A stretch of DNA of 64,000 nt from Chitiniphilus purpureus (GTDB lineage Bacteria; Pseudomonadota; Gammaproteobacteria; Burkholderiales; Chitinibacteraceae), in assembly GCF_025642115.1 (NCBI RefSeq), contig NZ_CP106753.1:1077501-1141500 (forward strand), written 5' to 3'. The notes beneath the pieces are model-generated. The model saw nothing but the letters and a program-made list of their open reading frames with translations, was not told where the DNA came from and did not search any database. This document shows, piece after piece, positions 57,801 to 64,000 of the stretch. Position 1 is the stretch's first letter. Each line of letters opens with the position of its first letter. The position numbers and the translations under genes are program-made.

Positions 57801-58358
57801 GATCGGCGGCCGCACGCAGCGGCTCCCCGTTGCGGCCGCCATCGCTTCCAGTGCCTTCAGCTTTGCCGGGTGCGGAAAATCCGCCGGCAGCGGGCGCGGG
57901 CGCAGCATGGCATCGACCCGGGCATAGCAGGGCGCGAGCGCCGCGGCCTGTCCGCGCAGTGTCTGCGGCCATGCCGGGTCCTCGAACACCCGCGGATCGG
58001 CGGCAAGCGAGACGTTGGCGTTGATCAGCGAAGTGCCGCCGAGGCCACAGCCGACCAACACCGCCTGCTCGTCGTTCAGCCGCAGGTCATAGAGTCCGGT
58101 TGGGTTGCCGATGCGCCCGCCGGGCGCATCCAGCTGCAATTCCTGCTGCGCGGCCAGCGGTGCGTCCGGAAACGTGCCGACCGGCCATTCGCGCCCGCGT
58201 TCGAACACGGCCACCCGCAGCTTGCCCTGCGGCCGCCCGGCGCGGGCGAAGCGGCTGGCGGCCACTGCAGCGCCATAGCCGGAGCCGACGACCAGTACGT
58301 CGTAGTGCGGCTGGATCAGGTCGCGGGCGCGGGAGAGCGGTCGGTACGGGTGGGGCAT
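54834..58358 (-). CDS. GMC oxidoreductase fused to an alpha/beta hydrolase (cholesterol-oxidase-like)
   Basis: The 1174-residue protein is a fusion. The N-terminal part is an FAD GMC oxidoreductase: VVGSGYGAA at about 23-31, a Cys cluster C205-x2-C208-x2-C211-x3-C215 of ferredoxin type, and the C-terminal HPLGGCGMGD and SLGVNPLYTIAALAERI motifs. About residues 840-1174 are an alpha/beta hydrolase with LLSHGLGVASTLFS, nucleophile elbow AHCFGAS (Cys938 rather than Ser) and H1147 in GYGHID. Similar two-domain proteins are annotated as cholesterol-oxidase-like. ATG 58358 gives the start of the FAD fold; its ribosome site is weak. Substrate may be a sterol-like or polyketide alcohol. Confidence 0.85.
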   Translation of the reverse strand: MPHPYRPLSRARDLIQPHYDVLVVGSGYGAAVAASRFARAGRPQGKLRVAVFERGREWPVGTFPDAPLAAQQELQLDAPGGRIGNPTGLYDLRLNDEQAVLVGCGLGGTSLINANVSLAADPRVFEDPAWPQTLRGQAAALAPCYARVDAMLRPRPLPADFPHPAKLKALEAMAAATGSRCVRPPINVNFEFDGPNHVGIHQPPCVGCGDCVSGCNTGAKNTLAMNYLPDAAAFGAEIFCEVQVRRLERDPHSGRWRVYYQLLANQREAFDAPELCVNADLVVLGAGSLGSTEILLRSREQGLALSGQLGRRFTGNGDVLAFGYNLDRPVNGVGRAPAQTGRTDPTGPCITGLIDRRTGALEQGYVIEDGSLPSALAAALPAAFSVAAAAGLGQVPADGWPHRLGRWWRGLRGGPYAGAMHHTQTYLVMSHDDAQGRLTLERDRVRVIWPGVARQGMFARVNEALAQATFALHGIFVKNPLWHRWFDAGIVAWAERVLLGTRSGARLITVHPLGGCGMGDSGAAGVVNGDGQVFRDDSTAVHDGLYVVDGAIMPRSLGVNPLYTIAALAERIVDRAAALRGWSIDYDAATPAPAPTRPRTLGLRFTETMRGYFSTQVKHADPDGFQRGWTEGKAHASPMTFTLTVASDDLDRMLADPRHATGLAGTVTAPALSPDPLTVSEGRFELLTGDASAVETRRMRYRMRLERQDGPPLYFSGDKVIRDEPALDPWQDTTTLFVTVHDGDSEAAPILGVGILRILPEDLMRQLATLAVPGARNWAEQVEALARFGHFFAGTLVDQYGGVFTHYPFGRAEPASRPRSARALRSGTPQVHGVTTADGVSLRLTRYRGGDKGPVLLSHGLGVASTLFSLDTIDTNLLEYLYEAGYDVWLLDYRASILLPACRSQFTGDHIARYDYPAAVDKVRALTGRDRIDIVAHCFGASTLFMALANGLEGVRSALFSQVAGHVVAPAATRLKAGLYLPDLLDALQVPTLTAAVAAHPGPLTRLYDLALSHNLAIPGEEQCTSAVCHRISFMYALLYEHAQLNQATHDALGELFGEANISAFEHLARTVRAGKVVAADGEDCYLPDDVAIARTRLARLNMPIRFIHGAQNACFLPESTERTQALLTTLYGSARYSRVVIPGYGHIDCIFGKHAAVDVYPHILDHLEQAGAT

Positions 58359-58803
58359 GGGTGTCCGAAAAGGAAGGTGGGTGGGAAAGACCTGCGGGCA
58401 GGCGCTGGTACACCCGCTTCGGGATATACCGGATGGATAGTCAGATAGCATGATGGTCAAGAAACCCGGATGCGCAAGGCGTGTTTCGCAACGACCGGAC
58501 CGGCGACGTTGCTGCGCAGACCGAAGTCGTCTGGCCACGGTCGGCCGCTCCGCCCCGCTGTCCCGGTGCGCCCGGTGAAGACCTCTTCAGCCCGGCTGTG
58601 CCCTGGCCGATGCTGGAAGGTCCGGCGATATGAGGCTGGCGGTCAGCCAGGCCGGCAAGCGGGGCAGGCGGTGGGGACGCCGCGGAATGCAATGCGGCTG
58701 CCCGGCACCCAGGTGGCGTTGGCCAGGGGGGAAGGTCAGGGCAGCGGCCACTCGGCAGCCAGCACCGGCCCGATGCGGATGATCGCCGGCCGCGCTCGCC
58801 GCG

Positions 58804-59259
58804 TCAGGTGCAGACGGTGCCGGTGACGTCGACGCAGCGGCTCAGCGTGGCGCTGATCTGGCGTTCGACATAGTTGACGGTACGCGAGGCCGGCGGACAG
58901 CTGCTGCCCGGTGGCAAGGTACACGCGGTGGCGGTCACGCGGTACAGCGTGACCGTGTTGCCGGCGATGTTGTGCGCACTGCTGCTGCAGCTGAGGTTGA
59001 CCGCCAGATCGGCCATCGGCGCCGGCAGCGCGAGCTGGCTGTTTGCGATGCACTGGCCTTGCCGCATTGCCTGGAAGGCGGCGTACTCGACGCCCGCACG
59101 GGCCGCCTGATAGGTCCGGCTGCCCTGCAGGTCCAGTGTGGCACCCTGTTGCGCGCCGGCCGAGAGCGCGAGCGCAAACGCGGCCATGCTGCTGAGCACC
59201 AGCAGCAGGAACAGGGCGCCGAGCAGTGCGAAACCGGTATTACGGCAGATTGGCGACAT
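58804..59259 (-). CDS. mshP: MSHA pilus biogenesis protein MshP-like
   Basis: The 151-residue protein matches MshP: a short leader, then GFALLGALFLLLVLSSMAAF hydrophobic N-terminus, and RTYQAARAGVEYAAFQAMRQ after about residue 44. It would be a minor pseudopilin-like protein in MSHA pilus assembly. It overlaps the shortened mshO by 20 bp. The expected mshQ is not found downstream. Given the damaged upstream genes, it may no longer function. Confidence 0.8.
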   Translation of the reverse strand: MSPICRNTGFALLGALFLLLVLSSMAAFALALSAGAQQGATLDLQGSRTYQAARAGVEYAAFQAMRQGQCIANSQLALPAPMADLAVNLSCSSSAHNIAGNTVTLYRVTATACTLPPGSSCPPASRTVNYVERQISATLSRCVDVTGTVCT

Positions 59260-59635
59260 GGATGACCTGATGGAGGGAGACCGTTTCGTTGGCGCGGGTG
59301 AGCGCGAGCTGCACGCAGGCCACCCGATTGCGTTGCCGCGCAAGGCTGGGCGAGGGTGCGTGGTTGATGTGGCCGCGCCTGCGGCGGGCGGGCAGGGCCT
59401 GCCTGGCGCCACCGCGGGCGAGCCGGATGCTGTTGGGCTTCGTCAATTGCCGCATCGCGGCGTCCGCCGGACCCGGCAGATCGTTGCGCTGCCGGTTCGC
59501 AAGATCGCCGCGGATCGGTCTGTCCGGAAACACCGCCAACGTCGCTGTCGTGATCGCAACGACGGTCAGCAGCATCGTGGGGTCCAGCAACGTGAAGCCA
59601 TGGCTGTGGCGAAATGCGGTGTCGGGGTCAGCCAT
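59240..59635 (-). pseudogene. mshO: Internally shortened mshO
   Basis: The 131-residue frame begins like MshO, HGFTLLDPTMLLTVVAIT (prepilin N-terminus, Glu5 replaced by Asp), then FPDRPIRGDLANRQRNDL and AAMRQLTKPNSIRLARGG. It ends with the typical MshO tail (LTRANETVSLHQVIHVANLP). Full-length MshO is usually well over 200 residues, so a central part is missing; the join is in frame. It overlaps mshD by 8 bp. Likely a relic or non-functional. Confidence 0.65.
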
Positions 59636-60101
59636 AGTTGAAGCGATATCCTGTCAGCACCGTGGGCTGGTTCATGCCATCCGAGACAGTGACGGTGACA
59701 ACCCAGATCTGGTCAGCAGCAATGCCGCCGATCGCTGCCGCAGGGTGCGTGACACGCACCGCGACGCGGTACGCCTCCAGGCCGGGAACGGCCACGCCGT
59801 CCGCGTTGCGGATCCCGGTGACGGTATAGCCGTTGTAGGCCGCGACATGATCGAACAGCGCACGCTTGCCACCGTTGTAGCCGGCGGCGGGCGCGGAGAA
59901 AGCCTGCAGTGTCACTTCCTCCAGCATCGCCTCGGCGACCATCAACGCCTGCTTGCGCAGCAGGGGGTCCGCATTGGCCTCGGTGGTGACGGCATAGATC
60001 TGCACCACGCCGGCGATTGCGATCGAGACGATGAACAATGCGGACAACAGCTCCCACAAGGTCACGCCGGCTTGGCCACGGCGCCACGGCCTAGTGCACA
60101 T
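59628..60101 (-). CDS. mshD: MSHA pilus minor pseudopilin MshD-like
   Basis: The 157-residue protein has a prepilin-type N-terminus (RGQAGVTLWELLSALFIV, Glu5 kept after cleavage at Gly) and the MshD-like ADPLLRKQALMVAEAMLEEV segment. It looks intact though short. It would be processed by prepilin peptidase PilD. Its neighbours on both sides are damaged, so function is doubtful. Confidence 0.8.
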   Translation of the reverse strand: MCTRPWRRGQAGVTLWELLSALFIVSIAIAGVVQIYAVTTEANADPLLRKQALMVAEAMLEEVTLQAFSAPAAGYNGGKRALFDHVAAYNGYTVTGIRNADGVAVPGLEAYRVAVRVTHPAAAIGGIAADQIWVVTVTVSDGMNQPTVLTGYRFNYG

Positions 60102-60420
60102 GGCCGGTCTCCGCGTCGATCGTCACAGTCAGGCCGGCATCGCCGGTGGCCGGCAGGCGCAGGGCTGTCGCCGGAACCGGCGCCCTCGGCATGGCGCAAC
60201 TGAACTGGCCACTGCAGCCGGGTGCCACTGCGGCGGACGAACGCAGCGGGAGCAGCCGGCCGACGCCCTGCCCGATGGGTCGGCCTTGCGCGATCAGTAC
60301 CTTGCCCAGACGGCACCTTGTGGGCCATTGCCCGCCCAGCGCCAGGATGCGCTCGTTGTCAGTGATGATGCCGCGTTGAACCAGGGTGTCGCCCAACTGC
60401 AGCCTGACCCGTTTGACCAT
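60091..60420 (-). pseudogene. In-frame mshE-mshC chimera, relic of a collapsed MSHA locus
   Basis: The 109-residue frame starts like the N-terminal domain of the MshE/GspE ATPase: RLQLGDTLVQRGIITDNERI followed by CRLGKVLIAQG (about residues 5-48). The rest resembles the C-terminus of MshC, ending GLTVTIDAETGHVH, directly before mshD where mshC belongs. The MshE ATPase domain and everything normally between mshE and mshC (mshG, F, B, A) are absent. A single deletion joining mshE to mshC explains this. Identification rests on short motifs, so moderate confidence. Confidence 0.6.
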
Positions 60421-60788
60421 TCCTACCCCGTTGCATTGCCGGACGCCAAACCCCGATTCCATCGGCTTGCACCGGATGGGAAGCAGGAAATCAGAAATTC
60501 GTAGAACTGGTTTATAGACGGGTTTATGAAAGGCGGATTTTTTTTGACAGTGAATAGTGGTTGGGCGTCGGGAAAACTGGCGTGGTATTGACGAAGTGGG
60601 ATGGCAAGGCCGTCGCCTGGCCGGATCGGGGGCGGGCCGTCGCTGCGCGGCGGGGGCACGGACAGTGCGTCCCGTCGCCAAGCGGATGCAAAAGGGGGCA
60701 GGCGTCGGACGTATCCATCCACCGGGTGAGCAGGTGTCCGGCGCCGCAGTCCGCCTGACCCCGGCCGCGGCGGCGTGGGGAGCCTTGC
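60421..60788. other. Intergenic stretch between the msh relic and the AraC gene
   Basis: No gene was recognised. An A/T-rich part (60485-60560) contains two GGTTTAT-like repeats and a T8-9 run, and TATAAA on the minus strand could be a -10 for the relic operon. The rest is GC-rich without signal. Confidence 0.35.
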
Positions 60789-61646
60789 CTAGGTGATCCG
60801 GCTGGGCGCGCAGCCGAAGTGCCGATTGAAGCAGCGGGAGAAACTGGCCAGTTCCCGGTAGCCGAGCGCGGCGGCGACGTCGCTGACGCGCTGGCCATTG
60901 AGCAGCCATTTGCGCGCGAGCTGCATGCGGATCTCGAATACCAGTTGCGCCGGTGCGCGCCCATAGTGCTGCAGGAACAGCCGGTTCAGCTGGGTGGTGC
61001 CCAAGCCGATTTGTCGGCACAGCTGCGGGACTGACCAGTCCGCGGCCGGTTGGCGATGGATCTCGTCGATCAGCGACAGCAGACGCTGTTCCCGTTCAGG
61101 CCGTTGTCCCGGTGGCACCAGCAGGCGTTCGAGCTGGCGGCTGACGATTTCCAGCGTCTGCAGCACCAGCGTGTCGTGCACGCCTTCGTTGTAACGCTGC
61201 GCCTCGCGCTGGAACAACGACACGGCATCGTACAGGTGCGGCCCCAGCAGCGTCGTCCCGACCCAGGGCCGGCCACGGTCGAGCAGGCGCCAGCGTGCCT
61301 CATCGTTGAGCAGAAACCAGACGTGGCGCATCGGTGCATCGCCAGTGCGCCGGAAGCCATAATGGCCGCGCGCCGGCAACACCCCGAACTGGCCGGCCCC
61401 GAGCTGCCAGCGGTCTTCACCGTCGTACAGCTCGGCACTGCCGCTCAGCAGCACGATAAGCACATGGAATGGCGCATCCACCCGTTCCGCGTCGCTCGCG
61501 CCATCCGGGCAGGCGACGCCGCACATGAACACACCGAACTTGTACATCACCGGGCACGACGCGTCGTGAAACACGTGTGCGCCGACCAGACGGGCAGGCT
61601 CATGCGCCGGCGCGTGATCAAAACGTTCGTAGTAGATGGTTGCCAT
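60789..61646 (-). CDS. AraC-family transcriptional regulator
   Basis: The 285-residue protein has an N-terminal cupin-like effector domain (FHVLIVLLSGSAELYDGEDR, then LPARGHYGF) and a C-terminal AraC/XylS DNA-binding domain with two helix-turn-helix units (WSVPQLCRQIGLGTTQLNRL; VSDVAAALGYRELASFSRCF). The start at ATG 61646 gives MATIYYERFD. It is divergent from two small genes across 230 bp and is likely to regulate itself or them. Effector unknown. Confidence 0.92.
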   Translation of the reverse strand: MATIYYERFDHAPAHEPARLVGAHVFHDASCPVMYKFGVFMCGVACPDGASDAERVDAPFHVLIVLLSGSAELYDGEDRWQLGAGQFGVLPARGHYGFRRTGDAPMRHVWFLLNDEARWRLLDRGRPWVGTTLLGPHLYDAVSLFQREAQRYNEGVHDTLVLQTLEIVSRQLERLLVPPGQRPEREQRLLSLIDEIHRQPAADWSVPQLCRQIGLGTTQLNRLFLQHYGRAPAQLVFEIRMQLARKWLLNGQRVSDVAAALGYRELASFSRCFNRHFGCAPSRIT

Positions 61647-61876
61647 GCTTATGCCGTGTCCACCGTGGATCGCACCCAATCTACCGAACAAACGGACAAG
61701 CCCCAAGGAATGGCAGGACATTCTATCGGCGATATTCGGCTGCTTAGAATGATGTCGGGGAGGCAAAGTCCTGCAAGGTTCGAAGGCGGCGATGTGGCAT
61801 CTTGAAATGCGCCGATGCAAAAAAAGCGCAGCACGCTGGCTTGAACCAGTTGGTCCACCATTGATGAGGAGGTGTT

Positions 61877-62077
61877 ATGAAGAAGCTTTTGGCACTCGCA
61901 GTATTGTTTTTTGGCATGGCGGGCTCGGCGCAAGCCGTGGTGCAGTACTACCCGATCAGCAACAACACCCCGGATTTTGACGGCCAGGCCTATTGCAGCA
62001 CAGTCTGGCCTGGTTCCACATTCTTTGGTTTCCGGATGGGGGATGCCAGCTACCACTATATCGCCTGCCAGAAATAG
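61877..62077 (+). CDS. Small secreted protein (66 aa)
   Basis: The 66-residue product has a signal peptide (MKKLLALAVLFFGMAGSAQA) and a 46-residue mature part rich in aromatic residues (VVQYYPISNNTP; FFGFRMGDASYHYIACQK) with two Cys that could form a disulfide. GAGGAGG sits right before the ATG at proper spacing. I do not recognise the family. It lies between a divergent AraC regulator and another orphan gene. Confidence 0.75.
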   Translation: MKKLLALAVLFFGMAGSAQAVVQYYPISNNTPDFDGQAYCSTVWPGSTFFGFRMGDASYHYIACQK

Positions 62078-62173
62078 CCGGGCAAGGGTGCCGGGAAACG
62101 CATTTTCCCGGTACCTGGATTGAATGCATCGCCTTGACATATGGGCCTTATATTCTGCAAGGGGGAGGAGGCA

Positions 62174-62878
62174 ATGAGTTGGCGAACGGGGTCCACCGTT
62201 TTCGTTGAAATCTGGCCTGTCCTTGAAGCGCACATCACTGACGAGGAAGAGCGCGATGACATCGCGGTCGAGCTGATCAATGTGTTCGAGCGCCGGGATA
62301 TGGATGTCAATGATCTGCTCAATTCGTTCGAATCGCTGGATGGGCTGCTTGAGCGCCAGTTCGGCCTCTCGGAAAAGGAAGAGTGCTTCACCGGGTTTCA
62401 AAGCGAGAATTCGCTGTTGATGCAGCTTTCAAGAAATATCGCCCAAACGCTGAACCTGCAATTGCAACGGGGTGAGGATGGCATTCACCTGTCAGGGCGG
62501 ATCGGAAATACAAACTGCGTATTGCATGTCTCCTTGTACAATTTTGCAGATAGAAACTACCAATTCGATGTGCAAATGGAAGCCATGCGGTTCGATCCCG
62601 CACAGCCGCATCCCAGCCTGTTTGTGAAACGCGGCAGGTCCGAGGTGGATGCGCCGTACGACCCGGTGCGCAAGGCATACATCAAGGACGATATCAACCA
62701 CGACAACCTGCTGCGGGTGGCCATGGCGGGCATCGATGCGGTGATCAACGGGCAGGGTGGCTGGAGCGATCCGGAGGTGGTGCCCTTCTATTCCAACGAC
62801 GAGGCTGAAATCCAGCCGGCCCTCGCCAGGCTGCCCAAGGCCAATGTGCAGATCGATGAATCCAGCCTGCCTGGATGA
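62174..62878 (+). CDS. Hypothetical acidic protein (234 aa)
   Basis: The 234-residue protein starts MSWRTGSTVFVEIWPVLEAH after GGGGGAGGAG; the in-frame ATG 62141 has no such site. It is acidic, has no signal or membrane segment, and falls in two parts: helical (DEEERDDIAVELINVFERRD) and beta-rich (NTNCVLHVSLYNFADRNYQF). Base composition is lower in GC than its neighbours, hinting at acquisition. I do not recognise a family; a polymorphic-toxin immunity role is one possibility, unsupported beyond composition. Confidence 0.72.
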   Translation: MSWRTGSTVFVEIWPVLEAHITDEEERDDIAVELINVFERRDMDVNDLLNSFESLDGLLERQFGLSEKEECFTGFQSENSLLMQLSRNIAQTLNLQLQRGEDGIHLSGRIGNTNCVLHVSLYNFADRNYQFDVQMEAMRFDPAQPHPSLFVKRGRSEVDAPYDPVRKAYIKDDINHDNLLRVAMAGIDAVINGQGGWSDPEVVPFYSNDEAEIQPALARLPKANVQIDESSLPG

Positions 62879-62897
62879 ATCGACATCCTTGAAAGCC

Positions 62898-62915
62898 GGG
62901 GCCGGGCACGGCCCC
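62898..62915. terminator. Shared hairpin between converging genes
   Basis: GGGGCCG-GGCA-CGGCCCC forms a perfect 7-bp stem in the 42-bp gap between the hypothetical gene and glmS. T-runs are short on both sides (TCCTTT on +, GGCTTTC on -), so it may act weakly in both directions. Confidence 0.5.
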
Positions 62916-62920
62916 GTCCT

Positions 62921-64000
62921 TTACTCCACCGTCACCGACTTGGCCAGATTGCGTGGCTTGTCGACATCGGTGCCCTTGCGACAGGCGGTGTGGTAGGCCA
63001 GCAGCTGCAGCGGCAGCGCCATGGTCAGTGCGGTCAGCGGGCCGCCGCCGGGCACGGTCAGATGATGGCCGATCCCCTCGAATTCGCCCTCGGTGCCCGG
63101 GGCGGCCAGGATGAACAACCGGCCGCCGCGTGCCTGTACCTCCCGTACGTTGGAGGCCAGCTTGCCGAGTAAGGCATCGCGGGCGGCGCAGACGATCACC
63201 GGCATGTCTTCGTCCACCAGTGCCAGCGGCCCGTGCTTGAGTTCGCCGGCAGCATGACCCTCGGCGTGGATGTACGCGATTTCCTTGAGCTTGAGCGCGC
63301 CTTCGAGCGCGATCGGGAACAGGGTATGGCGCCCCAGGAACAGCGCGTGGCGACAGTGGGCGAGTTCATGCGCCCAGCGTTCGAGTTCGGGTTCCAGGGC
63401 GAGCGTGGCGTTGATCCGGGCCGGCAGGCCGGGCAGGGCGTCGTTCAGCGCCTGCAGCTCGGCCTCGGACAGCCCGGCGCGGCAGCGTGCGAGTGCGACA
63501 GCCAGCACATAGAGCGCGGCCAGCTGGGTCACGAAGGCCTTGGTCGAAGCCACGCCGATCTCGATGCCGGCCTGGGTGAGGAACAGCAGCTCCGCTTCGC
63601 GCGTCAGCGTGGCGTGCGGCACATTGCATATGGCCAGCAGCCGCACCTTGCCGCGCTCGCGCGCCGCATGGACCGCGGCGAGCAGATCGGCGGTTTCGCC
63701 TGATTGCGAGATGGCGATCACCAGCGTGCCGTCCGGCTCGCGGCAGCGGCGGTAGCGGTATTCGCTTGCGATTTCCACGCTGACGGGCAGCCCGGCCCAT
63801 TCCTCCAGCCAGTACCGTGCCACCAGCCCAGCATGGTAGCTGGAGCCGCAGGCCAGGATGCGGATGGCTGGTGCAGCGGTGAAGATGGCTTCGGCGTCGG
63901 GCCCGAACAATTCGGCCCGGCAGCCCAGCTCGATGGCGCGCTGCACCGTGTTGGCCACGGCACCGGGCTGCTCGAAGATCTCCTTTTGCATGAAATGCCG
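62921..64000 (-). CDS. glmS: Glutamine-fructose-6-phosphate aminotransferase, C-terminal part (5' end outside window)
   Basis: The frame is open to the window edge (RHF before MQKEIFEQP), so the methionine at 63991 is internal. The 359+ residues cover the two sugar-isomerase (SIS) domains: ILACGSSYHAGLVARYWLE, AISQSGETADLLAA, GVASTKAFVTQLAAL, AEGHAAGELKHGPLALV, and the ending KPRNLAKSVTVE. The N-terminal glutaminase domain lies beyond 64000. The enzyme makes glucosamine-6-phosphate for peptidoglycan and LPS. Confidence 0.97.
   Translation of the reverse strand, partial: RHFMQKEIFEQPGAVANTVQRAIELGCRAELFGPDAEAIFTAAPAIRILACGSSYHAGLVARYWLEEWAGLPVSVEIASEYRYRRCREPDGTLVIAISQSGETADLLAAVHAARERGKVRLLAICNVPHATLTREAELLFLTQAGIEIGVASTKAFVTQLAALYVLAVALARCRAGLSEAELQALNDALPGLPARINATLALEPELERWAHELAHCRHALFLGRHTLFPIALEGALKLKEIAYIHAEGHAAGELKHGPLALVDEDMPVIVCAARDALLGKLASNVREVQARGGRLFILAAPGTEGEFEGIGHHLTVPGGGPLTALTMALPLQLLAYHTACRKGTDVDKPRNLAKSVTVE

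Noticed and set aside
58539..58803. Gap between the GMC-hydrolase gene and mshP as a possible mshQ remnant
   Set aside because: No frame resembling MshQ could be read on either strand; nothing supportable was found.

Overview
The window reads as a chromosomal segment of a high-GC, motile betaproteobacterium. The gene mix fits the chitinolytic Neisseriales (Chitiniphilus/Chitinolyticbacter/Jeongeupia type), but this is inferred from gene content only. Supporting traits are a secreted chitin deacetylase with a chitin-binding module, a membrane regulator built on a chitinase fold, MSHA-pilus remnants, a PHB-depolymerase-like esterase, an acyl-CoA-binding protein, and a PyrB plus inactive-dihydroorotase pair. 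Nothing marks the window as plasmid or phage: no transposase, integrase, tRNA, rRNA or CRISPR array was seen.

Layout. 1-3.5 kb: end of a short-chain dehydrogenase, then groES-groEL behind a promoter with a perfect CIRCE operator and ending in a strong terminator. 3.6-5.9 kb: pyrB and a metal-site-less pyrC homologue. 6-9.8 kb: a chemoreceptor, a glyoxalase-fold protein, an acyl-CoA-binding protein behind an 18-bp palindrome, and a periplasmic binding protein. 9.8-18.2 kb: a carbohydrate ABC importer (binding protein, terminator, two permeases, ATPase) divergent from a second sugar-binding protein that leads a two-component system; two unusual inverted repeats made of tandem heptamers sit between these genes. 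18.5-29 kb: a complete chemotaxis operon (receptor, CheY, STAS, CheA, CheW, receptor, CheR, CheD, CheB) ending in a REC-EAL c-di-GMP phosphodiesterase. 29-34.4 kb: chitin deacetylase, a GH18-like/transmembrane/LytTR regulator, and an MFS transporter. 34.4-38.1 kb: pgk, a Sel1-like secreted protein and class II aldolase. 38.1-44.4 kb: a type VI secretion cargo module (VgrG, phospholipase D effector, Sel1-repeat lipoprotein likely immunity, and a truncated copy of the latter). 44.6-52.3 kb: photolyase, YqgE, RuvX, a binding protein, an azoreductase/SMR pair divergent from an HxlR regulator, a PHB depolymerase-like esterase and a chloramphenicol acetyltransferase. 52.6-58.4 kb: a coupled three-gene operon with a GMC oxidoreductase/alpha-beta hydrolase fusion and a PhoD-like phosphatase. 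58.8-60.4 kb: a collapsed MSHA pilus locus. 60.8-64 kb: an AraC regulator, two small orphan genes and the 3' part of glmS.

How it works together. The strongest candidate for an undescribed system is the 747-residue protein at 30.9-33.1 kb. It has a periplasmic GH18 fold that keeps the sugar-binding framework but lacks the catalytic Glu and Tyr, then one membrane helix and a cytoplasmic LytTR DNA-binding domain. It looks like a one-protein receptor that could read extracellular chitin oligosaccharides directly into transcription; the neighbouring chitin deacetylase, preceded by two inverted repeats, is the obvious candidate target. The MSHA remnant (an in-frame mshE-mshC chimera plus a shortened mshO) and the decaying duplicate of a T6SS immunity gene are two clear cases of genome remodelling.
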